Assembly: GCA_047975005.1 (NCBI GenBank)
Contig: JBKECW010000054.1
Location: 1 to 45,754 of the forward strand
Source: JBKEAJ01 sp047975005
Lineage (GTDB): Bacteria > Bacteroidota > Bacteroidia > Bacteroidales > Prolixibacteraceae
DNA length: 45,754 nt
Direction: 5' to 3'
Below the pieces are notes generated by a model that did no database searches, was not told the origin of the DNA, and saw only the letters and a program-made list of their open reading frames with translations. Position 1 is the stretch's first letter. Each line of letters starts with the position of its first letter. Both the position numbers and the translations under genes were made by a program. Of this stretch, positions 32,101-38,447 are shown piece after piece.

Positions 32101-34194
32101 CAGGTTGATTGTGAATAGGGTTTTGTTTTCGAATAATAATGCGCTGTCTGTTGGCAGCTCAACTTTACCTAATTCTGCACCAAAAGCTCCCTCGCCGTCA
32201 TAGTCTATCAGCTCTACCATCTTCAGGGTGTCCACCATATCGTCGGCACTCGGAGTATATACAGCAGTAGCACGCCTAAACGACATTTTTATGACAATAT
32301 TGTCGTCAGTCATCGTCCTTGAAGTATTGACTGATTGCGCAAAACCATCATCTTCGTATTCCATTATTGCAGCGAAACTTCCCCCAACAATAAAGTCTTG
32401 TTTAGAGGTAACTGTAAGGGAAATAATATCGGTACCTCCATTGACATTTTGATTTATTCCATATCCTCCCACACCGTCACTAGACCAATCACCATCCGGA
32501 CGTTTTAAATTATATGCGACGTCGTTTTCTCTTTTGTTGGCAAGCATGTGGTTGAATGCCGTATTGAAAGAGCCGTCGTAATTTAGCACCAACAAGCCAC
32601 CTTCATAATAATTGTCCATATTTGTGGTGGTAGGGCGAAATGCTTCGTGCAAACCAATAAACATTTTTCCTTTGAGGAATGCCACGCCGTCTATTGCCCA
32701 AGTATTCAAAAACCCTCCCAATGCATTGGCATCGCCATAACTTGTCAGCCCACCTAATTTAAAATCGGTTGCAGGCGTATTTTCCATACGTCCTGTGCTT
32801 GCATTTAAGCGCATGGCATTTATACCACCGCCAGTACATTGCCACCCAATGTTAACAGGCAAATCTGCTGACTCTGGATATGTTTTAACGTAGTTTGGAG
32901 TACCACGCCCTGTTACTAGTACACCTCCGGGACTTACTAGCCCCCCAGCATCTTGCACACCTTGTGTAGGTAGCGGTGTGATTCCCATAATCCCCGTAGC
33001 TCCTTCCGCATTTCCCGGTCCGTGCTTATAGTCGTATAAGTCAAGAGAGCTGTCGCCGTTTACGTCGTTGGCAGGCTGTCCGGTAGTTCTATCCATTATG
33101 TATACACGCGAGCCGGCATAATACCACTTAGAGTCTGTTGTGTTGTAGAAATTAAGGCCTGGAGAAGTTCCCCACCAGAACTTACCCGGAATAGCTGGGT
33201 CGAAGGTCATGGTCAGACCATTCCTAGACCCAAATATATTAACGCCATTTGCGGGTATATATCCGTCGTTAAATTCTTTTATGACATTTCCGTCTTTGTC
33301 AATTTTTGCCAACTTTCGGTGAGTTTCCCCACCCACAGTATTGAAAGCTCCGGTTATAATGATACTGCCATCGTCGGGATCGACCAATACGGGTCTTTTA
33401 GGCTTACCCCACCCGTCAACGGTAAGTCCAATACCGGCATCGGCAGTGACCACAGTATTGTTTTTTGTAAGGTTGTTCATAAAGTCAGTATCTACAACAA
33501 AACTTTTAGACGTAGTATCCCATTTAAATTTTATAATATAGTCATAGTATGGGTTTCCACTATAGTTATCGAAACGTCCTACAGCGATAAGTCCACCATC
33601 GGCAGTTTCGTCTACCCATCGCACCTCGTGGTTAAACCTTTTAGAGGTGTTGCCTTGAACATAATCGCCAAATCCCTGCAAAAACTGACCGTCGTGGTCA
33701 GTAATAACAAAGTTATCGTGCCCTCCTTGCCATGCAGTAGGGGATACTCCATCTATTTCTTCATAGTTTTGGAAACCTCCGGCAATCACAAACTTACCTT
33801 CATTTTCGGCATATCCACCCTTTCCGGTAAGCTCTAATACACAATACACACCGTAGGAATCTTCGAGGTTGTGTCCTGCAGCCAGAGTTGCATTTCTTTT
33901 GCCTACTATACCCCAGTCAGAGTCTAGGTAGTCCCTTGCCTTTTTGGGGTCGTATACCATCAAGATAGTATCTCCTGTGTTCAGCCGCACTTTTACATAA
34001 GTGCCTATACCCAACCACTCGGTAAACTTTGCCTCCAAGTAAATATCTTCGTCAGTGTAGTATATACCGGGATAACTACTCGATGAAAATTTCTCAAAAT
34101 CAGGGGGACCGGCAAAGACACCTTGCGCATGAACACTATCAGAAAGCCCTAGCACTAACAGTGTAAACAAAACAAATGTATAAATTTTACTCAT
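26149..34194 (-). CDS. Giant secreted BspA-like (DUF285) multidomain surface protein
   Basis: A 2681-residue exported protein with a signal peptide ending near SVHAQ (about 24). The N-terminal third resembles a propeller with delta-60-like repeats (ITGAFNTVGGETHRKLAKI, about 283-301) and a Ca-binding DVNGDSSLDLYD loop (about 380). Two PKD-like segments (TYSHTYAKPGKYTV about 760; VSHTFENAGTYQV about 1125) each precede a DUF285 block (about 816-960 and 1180-1400) with repeats such as MSSMFEGASIFDLDISNW. From about 1500 to 2395 come nine Ig-like repeats of about 100 residues, each with a VC-x-G start, WE/WQ core and FRA-V-SG-C end. A cadherin-like module and an unknown C-terminus follow. I see no obvious type IX sorting domain. 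Role unknown; adhesion is plausible. Confidence 0.9.
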   Translation of the reverse strand: MSKIYTFVLFTLLVLGLSDSVHAQGVFAGPPDFEKFSSSSYPGIYYTDEDIYLEAKFTEWLGIGTYVKVRLNTGDTILMVYDPKKARDYLDSDWGIVGKRNATLAAGHNLEDSYGVYCVLELTGKGGYAENEGKFVIAGGFQNYEEIDGVSPTAWQGGHDNFVITDHDGQFLQGFGDYVQGNTSKRFNHEVRWVDETADGGLIAVGRFDNYSGNPYYDYIIKFKWDTTSKSFVVDTDFMNNLTKNNTVVTADAGIGLTVDGWGKPKRPVLVDPDDGSIIITGAFNTVGGETHRKLAKIDKDGNVIKEFNDGYIPANGVNIFGSRNGLTMTFDPAIPGKFWWGTSPGLNFYNTTDSKWYYAGSRVYIMDRTTGQPANDVNGDSSLDLYDYKHGPGNAEGATGIMGITPLPTQGVQDAGGLVSPGGVLVTGRGTPNYVKTYPESADLPVNIGWQCTGGGINAMRLNASTGRMENTPATDFKLGGLTSYGDANALGGFLNTWAIDGVAFLKGKMFIGLHEAFRPTTTNMDNYYEGGLLVLNYDGSFNTAFNHMLANKRENDVAYNLKRPDGDWSSDGVGGYGINQNVNGGTDIISLTVTSKQDFIVGGSFAAIMEYEDDGFAQSVNTSRTMTDDNIVIKMSFRRATAVYTPSADDMVDTLKMVELIDYDGEGAFGAELGKVELPTDSALLFENKTLFTINLPPLDQHFHTQWLITEPNTTITIPTEDTAKYDFYICWGDVGFENNYVRVGNNQKGLTYSHTYAKPGKYTVRIVPARDELPKSTLWPYGPQPDGIYETGFPRIDFSKADAVTQDRIVSVRQWGSPNWITMENAFIGCKNLDLIAKDTPDLDSVKTMKSMFDGCSSLVANEVIGEWNTSTVTDMSKLFKDAPEFKQDISEWDIKKLTNADSIFYGDSLPTPIYDNLLIGWEEQTENNLVKFHGGASRYCRAEPNRDQLILNGWGDGVLGGNALDHTDPTTGIVDGGPLTKVGKIEPSYIGFFPGENQYVIRLVDYEGKVLKWEYTSDPEFRTGITEVASTADTFLFKDLTEQVYIRAYVWDEECEPSYSEPCYARPCTDREPFIMKWTVPAGGTVNLFPNPDKFYTFSVSWGDGVAIDYKSPGLDVSHTFENAGTYQVKVLANIDLDGDGVLETGFPEFKIVDNATDGTATTNSQQLDSVTQWGTVLWESMERTFAGGSNLDIGTKDKPILDSVRSLEGMFEGCSTLKGDENMKTWDVDSVVNMSSMFEGASIFDLDISNWNVDSVKNMSSMFKDAIAFNQDLDNLDFSNVKDMSNMFNGATKFDQDIGKWEIASLENAEGMFENAKLSVPNYDSLLIGWNRQLEDGNAKTNVKFHGGASQYCVGADAHANLISNGWGDGSSGGDENNNAVGTDGIVDGGSLSAAIDRTVLFTKDSVLTCVGEGARIETNSSQVGITYTLWQINPDNSETKVDEAEGSGNPLDYELPASAYSALYYFKARNNLDEDGVCAEIEMDTILVRVFNPTKGGQLRSDKSGVCNNDAAKIKLSSYEGNVLRWEVAEDNPDTAPWIISEYSTQTDSLIARSLHNPGSTTKSFFYRVLVKNGVCEELYSDTVRIDVYPSPDGGEITPHMDTVCSGEEFTRTVVDYAGSIARWEYSNDGGSTWMEIENTTDNLTITSDMLINNTSEAITYMVRAVTTPGPDPDDNRCGVTYSELASVVVLPYSKAGTISASKELLCVGQTAVLSLSGSVGTIRWEKLVDANWKPATGSIDTAKFKIDTEDLKNSTNEQKEYEFRAIVQSGDCKADTTSTQVIKVDFEAIPGRIEASKTTVCSGKRVYLELKGFRGTIDWEMDLGSGWVDGPVGNTNVASTSPLENTGTTQKIYKFRVRVYNGVCSEKYSAPIEIAVDPETKGGQITASDYVICNGESVDFTITNNVGNIEYWELYLDKGYGMGWDWSKITSSEGKSRIQLTSDDLSAATEPIGDKTYKVRAKVSSGLCTDIVYSDTVDVKVMPNNVGGTASPFESSVCDGEDVVLSLNAHIGLVDRWEVYDNSLLKWKKVESSEGLTRITIPSTILVNKSTVTGDNERYTFRAVIGTGEGDCGEERSSTADVVVNPRTNAGIVKSPSASTVCNEGMDIAFFVEGHTGTVEKWQYKEFSTTYWTTVPRSEGKDTATVPAYILTNKLTETDKRVYYSVRAVVKSGECEALNTDEYIVGVWPSTKLGTASPMDTLICAGQPTSLRLTGSVGTVTWQKFNGTEWVSAAGTKDGSNLDIPADELANSGTAQQTYKYRAIVQSGGDGEGSCPADTTDELLVRVSPTTNSGLASTKSSIVCAGNTATLELTDYVGDIDKWIVSTDGGTSWETASPDGKGLENYITANLDNTSNASVEYQYKAIVKSGVCDADTSGVVAITIIPSGVAKNFYATISDGKPVRVYPLDSIHYRPLVELDSIRQPNHGGSAELDDKDSVLYTPLLGFVGKDSIKYYITANSSCVDSAWIIITTDCLPHKMADLAMEVCLSNEESYTINLLEYLPYAEIGAYKVLDAKGNLVDDPRVFSTDNLKKDNTTILNYYYEKPGFCTGSNLARIYVNAVSNGSTAVFESKTIRVCAESLKDGGYNINNLMPYVCQGGSWGDVSSPAGLSIDPDDFIVNGVFDANAFWVAAIGEDDTLDKVTITIPYVTGPDDQCAGAGKTANLTIEITKE

Positions 34195-34410
34195 AACAGT
34201 AATCTTTTAGTTACATACAAAACATACTATAAGCATACAATTTTAAATAAGCAGCTACATACAATACTGCCCTAAAAACAAACATAACAAATGAGCAACT
34301 ACTTATAAATCTGCTCAATAATCAAAAAAAAAATCGCATAATCTACATACAAGTCTTCTGTGTGTGTGTAAACAAAAAAGCTCATATCATACTTACTCCT
34401 AAATTCCATG

Positions 34411-34442
34411 CGAAGATATGCAAACTTTTCTCTCAAAAGCAA
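34411..34442 (-). promoter_or_regulatory. Promoter candidate for the giant surface protein
   Basis: On the minus strand TTG (34440-34442), 21 bases and TATCTTCG (34411-34418) approximate the Bacteroidota promoter with one mismatch in the -7 box. It would give an unusually long leader of about 210 bases. Confidence 0.35.
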
Positions 34443-34670
34443 GAATATTGACGTTTTTTTTTAAAAAAATATAAGTTATGACAATCGTTCCTTTATCCTT
34501 ATCACGCCAAAAGCCACACATCATGCTAGATTGCAACACTTTACCCCACCCATAAGCAGGATGTATCACAGCAACTAAAAAATGTCAGATCAAAAGACAT
34601 TTGTAAGCATAATTACTTTTTTTTCTGACAAAGGACTTTCTTGATGTCAGTTTAGTAAAAAAAAAATATA

Positions 34671-34678
34671 TAACTTTG
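34671..34678 (+). promoter_or_regulatory. -7 promoter box for the small lipoprotein gene
   Basis: TAACTTTG matches TAnnTTTG and is followed by a leader of about 90 bases. The sequence before it is an A-run, and no -33 TTTG stands at the expected distance. Confidence 0.45.
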
Positions 34679-34775
34679 TGTAGTGCAGAACACGGACAAA
34701 GCAAATGTAACTTTTTTGGGCTAGCGATGTATTGTATATCAGAGATAATATTACAAACACTAAAACACTTTTGTT

Positions 34776-35216
34776 ATGGACATCAATCACACTTACAAAC
34801 TTGCCGGGCTAATTCCGATTTTCTTTATTATGTCTTGCAGCGGTATCCGGAATCTGTCTGACTACGACAGTAGTACTGCCAAGCGCATAGAACAGACAGC
34901 CGAGAAGATAGACAAGCTTTACCTGTCAATAACAGAGCTGACAGAACAAGGCGACAAAGATCGCAGCTACGACAAATATGCCAAGAGCTACTTGGCAGTA
35001 GAAGTTGACATCCGAGCCATTGTATTCAAGCTGTCGAGCCAATACACACAAGGTGCCGAAGATGGAGCACAATCCGTGCTAAGTTATTGGCAAGACTGCA
35101 AGCAGCTCCACAATGACGAAGACGCAAATATCAGTGATGCCCAGCTAAATATCTGCCATCGCCAGAGCATTTCGCTTTTGAAAGCATTGCATTTTTCGGA
35201 GACCTCAAAGGAATAA
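34776..35216 (+). CDS. Small putative lipoprotein of unknown function
   Basis: A 146-residue protein. The hydrophobic start with IPIFFIMSC ends in a lipobox-like Cys at about residue 21. The mature part is charged and mostly helical (STAKRIEQTAEKIDKLYLSITEL; written in parts, residues about 32-54), without a domain I recognise. It is followed 93 bp later by another small helical protein gene on the same strand, and the two share a likely promoter at 34671 and terminator at 35755. I do not assign a function. Confidence 0.65.
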   Translation: MDINHTYKLAGLIPIFFIMSCSGIRNLSDYDSSTAKRIEQTAEKIDKLYLSITELTEQGDKDRSYDKYAKSYLAVEVDIRAIVFKLSSQYTQGAEDGAQSVLSYWQDCKQLHNDEDANISDAQLNICHRQSISLLKALHFSETSKE

Positions 35217-35309
35217 GCTCTTGCAACACAGAATTTAGTCGCAGGCACTATCTTCAGCCTGACTAAAATAATATACCGACAGTAAAAAGAAACAATAATA
35301 TTGTATAAT

Positions 35310-35642
35310 ATGACTACTGACACCATAAGTGATATTTTAGCAGAGATGGCTTCAAATCTTGAGAAGAATCTGTCAAAAAGCGATTTTAAACGCATAGGTC
35401 CCTATGCCGAGGAAATAGCTAGCCGCCATTCGAGCAGACTAGCATGGCTAGAGAGCATGGCAAAGAACGAGAAAATAGAGAAGCACCAGTATGAGCGCGC
35501 ACTGTTAGCAGAGCGCGATATATACCAGATAGAGCTAGAAAGCCTTGCCAAACTATCGAAATACAAGGCAAAGAAGATAGCTCGTATAATGAGCGATACG
35601 CTTCGCTCTTCGATATTTGGCGCGGTAGACATACTGTTATAG
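35310..35642 (+). CDS. Small helical cytoplasmic protein of unknown function
   Basis: A 110-residue, highly charged, almost entirely alpha-helical protein without signal peptide. It is rich in Lys, Glu, Ser and Ala (LESMAKNEKIEKHQYERALL in the middle) and ends hydrophobic (IFGAVDILL). I use ATG 35310; a TTG three codons earlier is less likely. It is in an apparent operon with the lipoprotein gene upstream. No family is recognised. Confidence 0.6.
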   Translation: MTTDTISDILAEMASNLEKNLSKSDFKRIGPYAEEIASRHSSRLAWLESMAKNEKIEKHQYERALLAERDIYQIELESLAKLSKYKAKKIARIMSDTLRSSIFGAVDILL

Positions 35643-35754
35643 GACAAACCACAGATTCTATGGCAAGGCTAGTGGTTCTCCAGCACTAAGTCTGTCGTAG
35701 AGGTGACGGTTTATATTTTTGATACCCGTTAGTTCATGCAAATGCAATAAAAAA

Positions 35755-35782
35755 GGCATACCCATCGGGGTATGCCTTTTTT
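35755..35782. terminator. Bidirectional terminator
   Basis: GGCATACCC, loop ATCG, GGGTATGCC is a perfect 9-bp stem flanked by an A-run on the left and six T bases on the right. It lies between the convergent small-protein gene and the outer-membrane barrel gene and can serve both. Confidence 0.88.
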
Positions 35783-35801
35783 ATACATCGCACAATATTT
35801 A

Positions 35802-36314
35802 TCAGAAGCAATATTGCAGCCCGACACCTATACGAAAGAAGCCGTTATCGACAAATGTGTACTTTATTTCAGGATTAACAACAAAGTCACCCAGCGCCCA
35901 GTTTGCTCCAACGCCCACGTTGACACCAAGATCACTTTCGGAAGTTGAGGCTGTTGTTCCACCCGATATTATCGGCTTTGTCTCCAGGTTAAACCAAACG
36001 GCACTAAGACCGGCAGCTCCGTAAAATTTCCATGCATTAGCCTGAGCAAAGCTAAAACGAGCATCCAAGTCAAGGATGTTACTGTTCCATTCTGCAACAG
36101 GGCTATCGTCACCAAAAAAATGATCAAATCCTAAAGCAACTTCCCAAACATCGTTAAATGAGTAAATAACATCACCGCCGATGCCAAAGTTTAAATCATC
36201 GCTACCATACCCTAGACTAACACCGGCACGCAGTTTTTTCTCTTGTGCTGATGTATACCCAAGACCTACAAACATAACAACTACTAGTAAAAATAAATTC
36301 TTCATGTTTTTCAT
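35802..36314 (-). CDS. Small outer membrane beta-barrel protein
   Basis: A 170-residue protein with a signal peptide (about 1-23, ending GYTSAQ) and alternating amphipathic strands typical of an eight-stranded OmpX/OmpW-like barrel (DLNFGIGGDVIYSF, VGVGANWALGDFVVNPEIKYTF in two strands), ending in the aromatic GVGLQYCF. A second Met at residue 4 could be the true start and would not alter the signal peptide. It is monocistronic, with its own promoter box and the shared terminator. Specific role unknown. Confidence 0.85.
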   Translation of the reverse strand: MKNMKNLFLLVVVMFVGLGYTSAQEKKLRAGVSLGYGSDDLNFGIGGDVIYSFNDVWEVALGFDHFFGDDSPVAEWNSNILDLDARFSFAQANAWKFYGAAGLSAVWFNLETKPIISGGTTASTSESDLGVNVGVGANWALGDFVVNPEIKYTFVDNGFFRIGVGLQYCF

Positions 36315-36339
36315 ACTTTAATTATTTATAGAATTTCGA

Positions 36340-36347
36340 CAAAGTTA
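36340..36347 (-). promoter_or_regulatory. -7 promoter box for the outer membrane barrel gene
   Basis: Reads TAACTTTG on the minus strand, 26 bases before the ATG at 36314. A TTG at 36364-36366 lies somewhat too close (16 bases) to be a standard -33 element. Confidence 0.5.
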
Positions 36348-36426
36348 GGACTTATCGACAATCCAAGTCGATTTTTAACTATTTTTAATTATGTATATGC
36401 TATGTTATCAATGCTGCACAAAGCTC

Positions 36427-37098
36427 TTAGCACTCCAGAATCTTGCAAAACTCGTCTTTAAGATCATCAACAACTTCCGTCAAGCGGATTGTCGTGTCAA
36501 GTTCTTTTTGCATAGATGTTACGCCGCTACTACTAAACCCGCAAGGGTTAATATGCTGAAAATATGTATTGTCTGTATTGACATTAAGTGCCAATCCGTG
36601 CATTGTTATTCCTCTGCTCACTTTGACTCCTATGGCGCAAATTTTGCGTTCCTTAGTTGGGATTCCTACATCGAGCCATACACCTGTTGCATTCACCTTC
36701 CGTGTAGCAACAATAGAGTATTTAGCAAGTAGGCTAATCACTGATTCTTCGATAAAATCCACATATGCCTTAACCCCCATACCAAAGAACTCAAGATCTA
36801 TAATCGGATAGCAGACTATCTGACCGGGTCCGTGATATGTGATGTCTCCTCCTCTATCAATTCTATACAGCTCTGCTCCGACCTGTTTTAAAAAATCTTC
36901 TTGAACTAGTAGGTTTTGCTCGTTTCCTCGTTTTCCGAGAGTGTACACATGCGGATGCTCTACGAATATTATTTCGTGCTCACTCGTCGGCGTGCTTGTT
37001 TGCAGTTTAATAGATTTAATTCGGTCGTGTACCATCTGCTGATAGTCCCAGGTCTCTTTGTAGCCACAGAGTCCTTTATCTTTAAAGTTTAGTTTCAT
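36427..37098 (-). CDS. lipB: Lipoyl(octanoyl) transferase
   Basis: Moves octanoate from acyl carrier protein to the lipoyl domains of 2-oxoacid dehydrogenases or GcvH. At 223 residues it shows VEHPHVYTLGKRG, the substrate-binding DRGGDITYHGPGQIVCYP, the catalytic Lys in KICAIGVKVSRGITMHG and the catalytic Cys in HINPCG. lipA, the next enzyme, lies upstream on the same strand but 328 bp away, with repeat A3 in between, so lipB probably has its own leader control. Confidence 0.96.
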   Translation of the reverse strand: MKLNFKDKGLCGYKETWDYQQMVHDRIKSIKLQTSTPTSEHEIIFVEHPHVYTLGKRGNEQNLLVQEDFLKQVGAELYRIDRGGDITYHGPGQIVCYPIIDLEFFGMGVKAYVDFIEESVISLLAKYSIVATRKVNATGVWLDVGIPTKERKICAIGVKVSRGITMHGLALNVNTDNTYFQHINPCGFSSSGVTSMQKELDTTIRLTEVVDDLKDEFCKILEC

Positions 37099-37186
37099 GT
37101 GTTTATATTTTGTTTTTAATTGCTACATGTATCTCGCCAATATAATCATTCTCATGTGTGAGAACTCTTCTCATGGCTCGTTTCAT
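37099..37186 (-). repeat. Family A leader repeat, copy A3 (upstream of lipB), best-preserved copy
   Basis: Reading toward lipB it starts ATGAAACGAGCCATGAGAAG, contains the hairpin TTCTCA-TGTG-TGAGAA (37149-37164) and TATTGGCGAGATACATG, and ends ATATAAACAC at the lipB ATG. The bases just before its own ATG (37187-37200) are ATTATAAACAG, the same initiation context found at its far end, so the module begins and ends with similar start regions. Confidence 0.88.
37103..37186 (-). CDS. Candidate 27-codon leader ORF in repeat A3
   Basis: The frame runs from ATG 37186 to TAA 37103-37105, four bases before the lipB start. It begins MKRAMRRVLTHENDYI and continues GEIHVAIKNKI. It is preceded by ATTATAAACAG, the context seen before several genuine starts in this window. 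It is colinear with the A1 frame, and partly with A2 after a one-base shift. Translation is not proven; the repeat may instead be kept for its RNA structure. Confidence 0.4.
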   Translation of the reverse strand: MKRAMRRVLTHENDYIGEIHVAIKNKI

Positions 37187-37426
37187 CTGTTTATAATTTT
37201 ATAGGTCTTAGTGCCTAGATGTTAAACATCATGTAATTAACACCATGCGTCATACATTCTAAGCTGTACGCCGAGAAGATTGTTCTATTACCTAATGGAC
37301 ACATCAGCAAATTATCACATTATTATTGGCTGATTGTCTAACATCTAACTACTAATATCTATTGTCTTTCCTTTATAATCATCCTTCTAAGAGTTACCTC
37401 TAAATGGGTATATCAAGTGCAATGCC
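37187..37426. other. Remainder of the lipA-lipB gap
   Basis: AT-rich sequence without a coding frame. At 37301-37326 it contains a short word, ACATCAGCAAATTATCACAT, similar to ones at 11898-11924 and 10521-10546. No terminator is clear. Confidence 0.5.
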
Positions 37427-38278
37427 TCATGCATTTACGTGTTCTTCTGCACGATACGAAGAGCGCACCAAGGGGCTACTCTCTACAAAAGAGAAACCTA
37501 ATGACAGTCCAAACTCTTTTAGCTCAGCAAAGACATCAGGGTGCACATACTCTACCACCGGCATATGCTTTGCCGAGGGAGCAAGGTACTGACCAATAGT
37601 TACAACTTTACAGCCCGAGTTGCGCATGTCGTGAAGCGTTTCCTCAACTTCGCTTATTGTCTCGCCTAAACCTAGCATAAGTCCGGATTTTGAGACGACA
37701 TGATTATTGGATATGGTGCGTAGCACTTTCAAACTTTTGTCGTATTTGGCAACACTGCGAATGCTAGAGGTCAATCTACGCACAGTCTCCATATTATGCG
37801 ACACGACATCGGCACCACTGTTCACTACCTTCTCGATAAGTGTCTGATCGCCCTGAAAATCCGGTATCAAGACTTCTATCTTGAGCAGAGGATTGTCAGC
37901 TTTTGCCTGCCTGACAACATTCACCCACGCCTGAGCACCAAAATCCGGGAGGTCGTCTCTGTCTACCGAAGTTATAACACAATGCTTAAGATTCATCTTT
38001 TTTATTGACTCGGCAATGCGATAGGGCTCGTTCTCATCAATGGGTCTGGGCTTACCCGTCTTTACGGCACAAAACTTACAACTGCGAGTGCATATATCAC
38101 CTAAAATCATGAAAGTTGCCGTCCCCCGATTCCAACACTCGCCGATATTGGGACAGTTACCACTAGCACAAATAGTATGCAGATTGTTGTGTGCCACGAC
38201 GTTCTTCACCTTTGAATATTTCTCACCACGGGGCAACTCCATCTTCATCCACTTGGGCAAGCGATTGGTTTTAGCCAT
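37427..38278 (-). CDS. lipA: Lipoyl synthase (radical SAM)
   Basis: Inserts two sulfurs into protein-bound octanoyl groups to make lipoate. The auxiliary cluster motif CASGNCPNIGECW (CX4CX5C), the radical-SAM motif CTRSCKFC (CX3CX2C) and the C-terminal RSSYRAEEH, whose Ser binds the auxiliary cluster, are all present. I start at ATG 38278 (283 residues, MAKTNRLPKW), not at the upstream in-frame codon at 38314, because the promoter box lies between them. It acts together with LipB. Confidence 0.96.
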   Translation of the reverse strand: MAKTNRLPKWMKMELPRGEKYSKVKNVVAHNNLHTICASGNCPNIGECWNRGTATFMILGDICTRSCKFCAVKTGKPRPIDENEPYRIAESIKKMNLKHCVITSVDRDDLPDFGAQAWVNVVRQAKADNPLLKIEVLIPDFQGDQTLIEKVVNSGADVVSHNMETVRRLTSSIRSVAKYDKSLKVLRTISNNHVVSKSGLMLGLGETISEVEETLHDMRNSGCKVVTIGQYLAPSAKHMPVVEYVHPDVFAELKEFGLSLGFSFVESSPLVRSSYRAEEHVNA

Positions 38279-38311
38279 TATTCCTGTTTTTAGTATTACT
38301 AAATAAAGATA

Positions 38312-38319
38312 CAAAGATA
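38312..38319 (-). promoter_or_regulatory. -7 promoter box for lipA
   Basis: Reads TATCTTTG on the minus strand, 34 bases before the ATG at 38278. The -33 element is not clear. Confidence 0.55.
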
Positions 38320-38415
38320 CATTTTTCGACGTCGAGATGTAAATTATAAATCAATAATTCTGTAAACGCCTAAAGCAAAAACCAAATGATAAGTGCTCGT
38401 TTCTTTAAATACTGT

Positions 38416-38423
38416 TATCTTTG
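38416..38423 (+). promoter_or_regulatory. -7 promoter box for the ABC-F gene
   Basis: TATCTTTG lies 25 bases before the ATG at 38448, divergent from the lipA promoter. No clear -33 TTTG is seen. Confidence 0.55.
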
Positions 38424-38447
38424 CACCTCATTTTATAAAAACAAGTA

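Larger units (their letters stand above)
34195..34775. other. AT-rich divergent intergenic region
   Basis: This 581-bp gap separates the giant gene from the small lipoprotein gene. It contains the two promoter candidates listed here, long A and T runs, and TGTCAG/CTGACA words at about 34583, 34625 and 34645. I find no coding frame, tRNA or repeat of families A-F in it. Confidence 0.6.

Noticed and set aside
34195..34775. Small RNA or tRNA gene in the long gap
   Set aside because: I found no cloverleaf, no conserved riboswitch core and no strong terminator within the gap.
34776..35642. Toxin-antitoxin pair
   Set aside because: The first product looks like a lipoprotein, the genes are 93 bp apart, and neither protein shows a toxin or DNA-binding motif.
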